Source of the DNA: Geodermatophilus siccatus
GTDB lineage: Bacteria > Actinomycetota > Actinomycetes > Mycobacteriales > Geodermatophilaceae
DNA: 64,000 nucleotides
Reading direction: 5' to 3'
Assembly: GCF_900103785.1 (NCBI RefSeq)
Contig: NZ_FNHE01000005.1
Span: forward strand, 62,001-126,000
Below the pieces are notes generated by a model that was not told the DNA's origin, ran no database searches, and worked only from the letters and a program-made list of their open reading frames with translations. Below, one piece after another: positions 59,060-64,000 of the stretch; position 1 is the stretch's first letter, and each line of letters opens with the position of its first letter. The position numbers and the translations under genes were made by a program.

Positions 59060-59620
59060 TCAGTTGGCCCGGCCGAGGTACCGGCCGTCGCGGGTGTCGA
59101 CCTTGAGCCTGTCGCCGGTGTTGACGAACAGCGGGACCTGGATCTGCGCGCCGGTCTCCAGGGTGGCCGGCTTGGTGCCGCCGGTGGAGCGGTCGCCCTG
59201 CAGGCCCGGGTCGGTGTGCTGCACGACCAGCTCCAGGGTCACCGGGAGCTCGACGTAGAGGGGGGTGCCCTCGTGGACGGCGACCACGACCTCGGTGTTC
59301 TCCAGCAGGTAGTCCGCGCCACCGCCGACGGTCTCGGCGGGGACGTGGATCTGGTCGTAGGTCTCGCCGTCCATGAAGACGAAGTCGGTGCCGTCCTTGT
59401 ACAGGTACGTCATGCTCCGCTTGTCGACGGTGGCGGTGTCGACCTTGGTGCCGGCGTTGAAGGTCCTGTCGACGACCTTGCCCGAGAGCACGTTCTTCAG
59501 CGTGGTGCGGACGAACGCGCCGCCCTTGCCCGGCTTGACGTGCTGGAACTCGGTGACGGTCCAGAGCTGGCCGTCGAGGTTGAGGACCATGCCGTTCTTG
59601 AGGTCGTTGGTGGTAGCCAT
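59060..59620 (-). CDS. efp: translation elongation factor P
   Basis: A 186-residue factor that relieves ribosome stalling at proline runs. Domain I has [20 protein letters not shown], with the loop Lys in PGKGGA, domain II starts near 65, and the C-terminus ends [18 protein letters not shown]. No EpmA/EpmB partner is near, as expected in Actinobacteria. ATG with 0-nt gap to pepQ. Confidence 0.97.
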   Translation of the reverse strand: MATTNDLKNGMVLNLDGQLWTVTEFQHVKPGKGGAFVRTTLKNVLSGKVVDRTFNAGTKVDTATVDKRSMTYLYKDGTDFVFMDGETYDQIHVPAETVGGGADYLLENTEVVVAVHEGTPLYVELPVTLELVVQHTDPGLQGDRSTGGTKPATLETGAQIQVPLFVNTGDRLKVDTRDGRYLGRAN

Positions 59621-60736
59621 CTAGAGGACCAGCAGTTCCTTGCTCGTGAGGGTCAACAACTCGGGCTCGTCGTCCGTGACGATCAGCGTGTCCTCGATCC
59701 GGACACCGCCGTGGCCGGGCAGGTAGACCCCCGGCTCCACGGTGACGGCCATGCCGGCGGCCAGCCTACCCGCGCCCAGCTGCCCGATGCCCGGCGCCTC
59801 GTGGATCTCCAGCCCCACCCCGTGGCCCAGGCCGTGGGTGAAGTGCTCGGCGTGACCGGCGGCGGCGATGACGTCGCGGGCGGCGGAGTCGACGGCCACC
59901 ACGTCGGCGCCCACGGCCAGCGCGGCCCGGCCCGCCGCCTGCGCGGCCGCGACGAGCCCGTAGACCTCGCGCTGCCAGTCCGCCGCCTCCCCGAGCACGA
60001 CCGTGCGGGTCATGTCGGAGTGGTACCCGTCGACGGTCGCGCCGAAGTCCAGCTTGAGGAAGTCGCCCGGCCGCAGCTCGGTGCTGTCGGGCCGGTGGTG
60101 CGGGATGGCGGAGTTCGCGCCGGTGGCCACGATCGTCTCGAAGGACGGCGCCTCGGCGCCCATCGACAGCATGCGGGCGTCGAGCTCGCGGCCGACCTGC
60201 CGCTCGGTGCGCCCGGGCCGCAGCGCGCCCTCGGCGGCCAGCTCGGCCAGCGCCGCGTCGGCGACCGCGCAGGCGCGGCGCAGCGCGTCGACCTCGTCGT
60301 CGTCCTTGACGGCGCGCAGCGCCTCCACGGCCCGCCGCACGCTGGTCAGCTCCGGCACCGTGCCGCCGGCGGCGGCGTCGGCGAGCACCGACTCCAGCGC
60401 GCGCAGCCCGTCGACGGTCAGGTGGTGGCTCTCGTAGCCGATGCGCCGGGCGGTCGGGCCACCTGATCGAGGCAGCACCGCCTCACGGGCGAGGGCGGAG
60501 ACGGTGGCGCGGTCGACCAGCAGCTCGACGTCGGGCACCTGGGTGCCGGCCTGGGTCGTGTAGCGGCCGTCGGTGCCGAAGACGTCGGCGCCGTCGGTGC
60601 GCAGCAGGAGCGCGCCGTTCGAGCCGGTGAAGCCGGTCAGGTACCGCACGTTGAGCAGCTCGGTCACCAGGACGGCGTCCAGACCGCGGTCGGCCGCCGT
60701 CGCCCGCAGCCGCTCCCTCCGCTCGGCGTACCTCAC
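59621..60736 (-). CDS. pepQ: M24-family aminopeptidase (Xaa-Pro peptidase)
   Basis: A 371-residue metallopeptidase. The N-terminal creatinase-like domain ([25 protein letters not shown]) precedes the pita-bread domain with metal ligands in [46 protein letters not shown] and GVRIEDT. Cleaves Xaa-Pro bonds, fitting its place next to efp. pepP is an alternative name. GTG overlapping the aroQ stop. Confidence 0.93.
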   Translation of the reverse strand: MRYAERRERLRATAADRGLDAVLVTELLNVRYLTGFTGSNGALLLRTDGADVFGTDGRYTTQAGTQVPDVELLVDRATVSALAREAVLPRSGGPTARRIGYESHHLTVDGLRALESVLADAAAGGTVPELTSVRRAVEALRAVKDDDEVDALRRACAVADAALAELAAEGALRPGRTERQVGRELDARMLSMGAEAPSFETIVATGANSAIPHHRPDSTELRPGDFLKLDFGATVDGYHSDMTRTVVLGEAADWQREVYGLVAAAQAAGRAALAVGADVVAVDSAARDVIAAAGHAEHFTHGLGHGVGLEIHEAPGIGQLGAGRLAAGMAVTVEPGVYLPGHGGVRIEDTLIVTDDEPELLTLTSKELLVL

Positions 60737-61167
60737 GAGACCCCCTGCGCGGCCAGCCAGCGCAGCGCCAGCACGTAGCCCTGCACGCCCAGCCCGGCGA
60801 TCACCCCGTCGGCGACCGCCGAGACGTAGGAGTGGTGCCGGAACTCCTCGCGCTTGTGGATGTTGCTGATGTGCACCTCGACCAGCGGGGCGGTCAGCAT
60901 CGCCAGCGCGTCGCGCAGCACCACCGAGGTGTGCGACCAGCCGCCCGGGTTGAGCACCACCGGGTCGCCGGCGTCAGCGGCGGCGTGCACCCAGCGCAGC
61001 AGCTCGCCCTCGTCGTCGGTCTGCCGGACCCGGACCTCCAGGCCCAGCTCGTCGCCCGTGGCCGCGATCAGCTCGACCAGCTCCGCGTGGGTCGTCGTCC
61101 CGTACTTCTCCGGCTCGCGCGTGCCGAGACGGCCGATGTTGGCGCCGTTGAACACCTGGACCGTCAC
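60733..61167 (-). CDS. aroQ: type II 3-dehydroquinate dehydratase
   Basis: Third step of the shikimate pathway; 144 aa. The lid loop [10 protein letters not shown] holds the catalytic Arg and Tyr. [17 protein letters not shown] and [20 protein letters not shown] supply the His and substrate residues. The usual NGPN at the N-terminus is NGAN here. GTG at 61167 with GAGGAGAC from an R1 element. Confidence 0.95.
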   Translation of the reverse strand: MTVQVFNGANIGRLGTREPEKYGTTTHAELVELIAATGDELGLEVRVRQTDDEGELLRWVHAAADAGDPVVLNPGGWSHTSVVLRDALAMLTAPLVEVHISNIHKREEFRHHSYVSAVADGVIAGLGVQGYVLALRWLAAQGVS

Positions 61168-61240
61168 GTCGTCTCCTCGCTGGCGCTTGTCGTCGCCGTG
61201 CCGAAACGTGCCCCGTCCCTGCGTGACCTCGCGAGCCCGG
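61168..61240 (-). repeat. R1 junction element, copy aroB-aroQ
   Basis: 73 nt between the aroB stop and the aroQ start. The stop-side hairpin is GTGACC-GGGCTCGCGA-GGTCAC, a perfect stem in which one pair is changed on both sides relative to the ribE and fmt copies. Confidence 0.85.
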
Positions 61241-62338
61241 TCACGCGGGCACTCCTCCACCGACGGCCGCCCACGCGGCGTCGAGCCAGGCCTGGTCGGG
61301 GTCGGCGAGGATGCGCGGGTTGCCGATGCCGTCCAGGACGACGAACCGCAGCGAGGCGCCGCGGGCCTTCTTGTCCACCCGCATGACCGTCTGGATGCGC
61401 TCCCAGTCCCCGGTGTAGCGGGTCGGCAGCCCCATCGCGGCGACCAGGCGGGCGTGCCGGTCGACCTCGGCGCGGGTCAGCAGCCCCGCCTGGCCGGCCA
61501 GCTCGGCGGCGAACACCAGCCCGACGGCGACCGCCTCACCGTGCCGCCAGCCGAAGTCCTCCACCCGCTCGATGGCGTGGGCCAGCGTGTGCCCGTAGTT
61601 GAGGAACTCGCGCACGCCGGTGTCGTAGAGGTCCGCCCCCACCGCGTCGGCCTTGACCCGCACCGCGCGCTCGATGAGCTCCTCGGTGTCGCGGCGGCCG
61701 GTGGGGTCGGCCTCGAGCAGGTCGAGGACGGCGGGGTCGGCGATGAAGCCGCACTTGACCACCTCGGCCATCCCGGCGCGGAACTCCGCCTCGGGCAGCG
61801 CGGCGAGGACGTCGGTGTCGGCCAGCACGGCCACCGGCGGGTGGAACGCGCCGACGAGGTTCTTGCCCGCGCCGGTGTTGATGCCGGTCTTGCCGCCGAG
61901 CGCGGCGTCCACCATGCCCAGCACGCTGGTGGGCACCTGGACGACGCGCACGCCGCGGGTCCAGGTCGCGGCCACGAACCCGGCGAGGTCGGTGACCGCA
62001 CCCCCGCCCACGCCCACGACGGCGTCGGACCGGGTCAGCCCCAGCCGGCCCAACTCCTCCCACACGCCCGCGGCGACCGCGGCGGTCTTGGCCGCCTCCC
62101 CGTCGGGGACGACGACGGCCTCCGCGGCCACCCCGGCGGTCTGCAGCGTCTCGACCAGCCCGCCGGCCAGCCCGGCCAGCGGGGGCGCGTGGACGACGGC
62201 GGCGCGGGCGGTGCCGTCGAGCACGGTGCTGGTCAGGCTGCCCAGCTCGTGCCGGGCACCGGGCCCGATGACCACGTCGTAGGGCCGCTCGCCCGGGACC
62301 GTGACCCGCCTGCGCGTCGCCCGTCCGCTCCCGCTCAC
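61241..62338 (-). CDS. aroB: 3-dehydroquinate synthase
   Basis: Second shikimate step; 365 aa, NAD- and metal-dependent. Motifs are [40 protein letters not shown], the metal-binding EVVKCGFI (Glu), [12 protein letters not shown] and [14 protein letters not shown] at 62338 overlapping the aroK stop. Confidence 0.98.
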   Translation of the reverse strand: MSGSGRATRRRVTVPGERPYDVVIGPGARHELGSLTSTVLDGTARAAVVHAPPLAGLAGGLVETLQTAGVAAEAVVVPDGEAAKTAAVAAGVWEELGRLGLTRSDAVVGVGGGAVTDLAGFVAATWTRGVRVVQVPTSVLGMVDAALGGKTGINTGAGKNLVGAFHPPVAVLADTDVLAALPEAEFRAGMAEVVKCGFIADPAVLDLLEADPTGRRDTEELIERAVRVKADAVGADLYDTGVREFLNYGHTLAHAIERVEDFGWRHGEAVAVGLVFAAELAGQAGLLTRAEVDRHARLVAAMGLPTRYTGDWERIQTVMRVDKKARGASLRFVVLDGIGNPRILADPDQAWLDAAWAAVGGGVPA

Positions 62339-62895
62339 GGTGTGGCCCGCACGGGGATCGCGGCCGCCACCTCGTCGACGACCTCACCGGGCGCGCGCCC
62401 GCCGGTGGTCACCGTGACGGTGGCGACCTCGGCGTACAGCGGCGCCCGCGCGGCGAGCAGCGTGCGCAGCGCGGCCCGCGGGTTGAGGCCGAGCACCGGG
62501 CGGGTGCGGCCCAGCCCCACCCGCTGGGCGGCCGAGGCCAGGTCGACGTCGAGCCAGACGACGGTGCCGCCGGCGCGGGTGTAGCCGGTCAGCCGCTCGC
62601 GCGTGACCGCGCTGAGCACCGCACCGCCACCGAGGGCGAGGATCCCGTCGTGCTCCTCGAGCGCGACCGCGACGGCCTGCTCCTCCAGCGCTCGGAAGTG
62701 CGCCTCGCCGAGGTCGATGAACAGGTCGGCGACCCGCTGGCCGGTGCCGGCCTCGACGTCGGCGTCGGTGTCGCGGAAGGCGATCCCGAACCGGTCGGCC
62801 AGCGCGGTGCCGACCGTGGTCTTGCCCGACGACGGCGGCCCGACCAGGACCAGCAGCGGACGGCGTGCCCCGGCCGGTGGACCCCCGGTGCTCAT
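62335..62895 (-). CDS. aroK: shikimate kinase
   Basis: A 186-residue P-loop kinase: [13 protein letters not shown] at residues 17-29, [13 protein letters not shown] (shikimate Asp), [11 protein letters not shown], and the lid [14 protein letters not shown] overlapping the aroC stop (ATGA). Confidence 0.97.
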   Translation of the reverse strand: MSTGGPPAGARRPLLVLVGPPSSGKTTVGTALADRFGIAFRDTDADVEAGTGQRVADLFIDLGEAHFRALEEQAVAVALEEHDGILALGGGAVLSAVTRERLTGYTRAGGTVVWLDVDLASAAQRVGLGRTRPVLGLNPRAALRTLLAARAPLYAEVATVTVTTGGRAPGEVVDEVAAAIPVRATP

Positions 62896-64000
62896 CGGAT
62901 CGTCAGCGCGTCGAGGTAGGCGCGCGCGTTCCGGCGGGTCTCGGTCAGGGAGTCGCCGCCGAACTTCTCCAGCGCGGCGTCGGCCAGCACCAGCGCCACC
63001 ATCGCCTCCATCACGACGGCGCCGCGGGGCACCGCGCAGGCGTCGCTGCGCTGGTTGATGGCCACGGCCGGCTCGCCGGTGGCGACGTCGACGGTGGCCA
63101 GTGCCCGCGGCACCGTCGAGATCGGCTTCATCGCGGCGCGCACCCGCAGCACCTCGCCGTTGGTCATGCCGCCCTCGATGCCGCCGGCGCGGTCCGACAG
63201 CCGCTGGATGCGGGCCTCGCCGTCGCCACCGGGGGCCAGCACGATCTCGTCGTGGGCCACCGAGCCGCGGCGGCGGGCGGTCTCCAAGCCGTCACCGACC
63301 TCGACGGCCTTGACCGACTGCACGCCCATGAGCGCGGCGGCCAGCCGCGAGTCCAGCCGGCGGTCCCAGTGCACGTGGCTGCCCAGGCCCGGCGGCAGGC
63401 CGTGCACGACCACCTCGACGACCCCGCCGAGGGTGTCGCCGTTCTTCCGGGCGTCGTCGACCTCGGCGACCATGAGCGCGCTGGTCGCAGGATCCGCGCA
63501 GCGCACCGGGTCCTCGTCGACGCGGGGGTTGTCGTGGGGACCGGGCACCACGCCGTCGGGGACGACGACCGGACCGATGCCGACCACGTGGCTGACCACC
63601 TCGACGTCGAGGGCCTGGCGCAGGAACGCCCGTGCGATCGCGCCGAGGGCGACCCGGGCCGCGGTCTCCCGCGCGCTGGCCCGCTCGAGCACCGGCCGGG
63701 CGTCGTCGAAGCCGTACTTCTGCATGCCGGCCAGGTCGGCGTGCCCCGGGCGGGGACGGGTGAGCGGCGCGTTGCGGGCCTGGCCGGCGAGCACCTCGGG
63801 GTCGACCGGGTCGGCGGACATGACCGTCTGCCACTTCGGCCACTCGGTGTTGCCCACCTGGACGGCGATCGGCCCGCCCAGCGTCAGCCCGTGCCGGATC
63901 CCGCCGGTCAGCGAGACGACGTCCTGCTCGAAGGACATCCGGGCGCCGCGGCCGTGGCCGAGGCGGCGGCGGGCGAGGTCGAGGTCCAGGTCCGGCGTCG
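62892..64000 (-). CDS. aroC: chorismate synthase, N-terminus beyond the window
   Basis: Last shikimate enzyme, FMN-dependent. At least 368 residues are visible; the frame stays open to the right edge ([20 protein letters not shown]), so the first 20 or so residues are missing. Diagnostic parts are [48 protein letters not shown] and the C-terminal [16 protein letters not shown]. First visible gene of the aro operon. Confidence 0.97.
   Translation of the reverse strand, partial: TPDLDLDLARRRLGHGRGARMSFEQDVVSLTGGIRHGLTLGGPIAVQVGNTEWPKWQTVMSADPVDPEVLAGQARNAPLTRPRPGHADLAGMQKYGFDDARPVLERASARETAARVALGAIARAFLRQALDVEVVSHVVGIGPVVVPDGVVPGPHDNPRVDEDPVRCADPATSALMVAEVDDARKNGDTLGGVVEVVVHGLPPGLGSHVHWDRRLDSRLAAALMGVQSVKAVEVGDGLETARRRGSVAHDEIVLAPGGDGEARIQRLSDRAGGIEGGMTNGEVLRVRAAMKPISTVPRALATVDVATGEPAVAINQRSDACAVPRGAVVMEAMVALVLADAALEKFGGDSLTETRRNARAYLDALTIR

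Overview
The window is a very GC-rich chromosome segment (roughly three quarters G+C by eye), with many GTG starts, 4-nt stop/start overlaps and dense same-strand operons. BldD, the actinobacterial integration host factor, a PriA without ATPase motifs and the gene order pyr-mihF-gmk-rpoZ-coaBC-metK-priA-def-fmt-rsmB place it in the Actinomycetota. Gene content and style suggest Geodermatophilaceae or a close relative (inference). No rRNA, tRNA, CRISPR array or transposase was recognised.

Left part (1-11.6 kb). A minus-strand catabolic operon (7450 down to 295) encodes a tripartite tricarboxylate transporter (TctB, TctA, two TctC lipoproteins), a thiamine-diphosphate enzyme and both subunits of a CoA transferase. 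A LysR regulator diverges from it, a third TctC follows, then a 4-alpha-glucanotransferase. Its substrate is unknown.

Accessory part (11.6-28.7 kb). This holds a secreted ExeM/NucH-like nuclease; a small gene behind a perfect SOS box; an EVE-domain protein; a divergent nitroreductase/universal stress protein pair whose shared promoter carries four copies of CCCGGGAC; an EamA transporter; short-chain dehydrogenases; an XRE-type helix-turn-helix fused to a complete MurA-like enzyme, with a palindrome touching its promoter; a PucR regulator facing a DUF2877 (AllH-like) gene; and a membrane protein with a potassium-channel pore layout but an altered selectivity filter.

Core part (28.7-64 kb). 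Minus-strand biosynthetic and housekeeping operons read right to left: aroC-aroK-aroB-aroQ-pepQ-efp-nusB; pyrR-pyrB-pyrC-carA-carB-pyrD-pyrF, with a PyrR-binding hairpin in the leader; mihF-gmk-rpoZ-coaBC-metK-priA-def-fmt-rsmB; and rpe-ribD-ribE-ribBA-ribH-hisE-hisG. bldD sits between the aro and pyr operons on the plus strand. A YcnI-like gene plus a two-component system and a His/Asp-rich membrane protein (34.3-38.2 kb) separates rsmB from rpe.

Two repeat families cross these operons. R1 is a gene-junction element: five junctions have exactly 77 bp between a GTGA stop and a GTGA start, and a hairpin at the stop shows compensatory changes. R2 is a long hairpin family at gene 3-prime ends, again with arms that differ between copies but still pair. 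R1 looks like the least described feature of the window.
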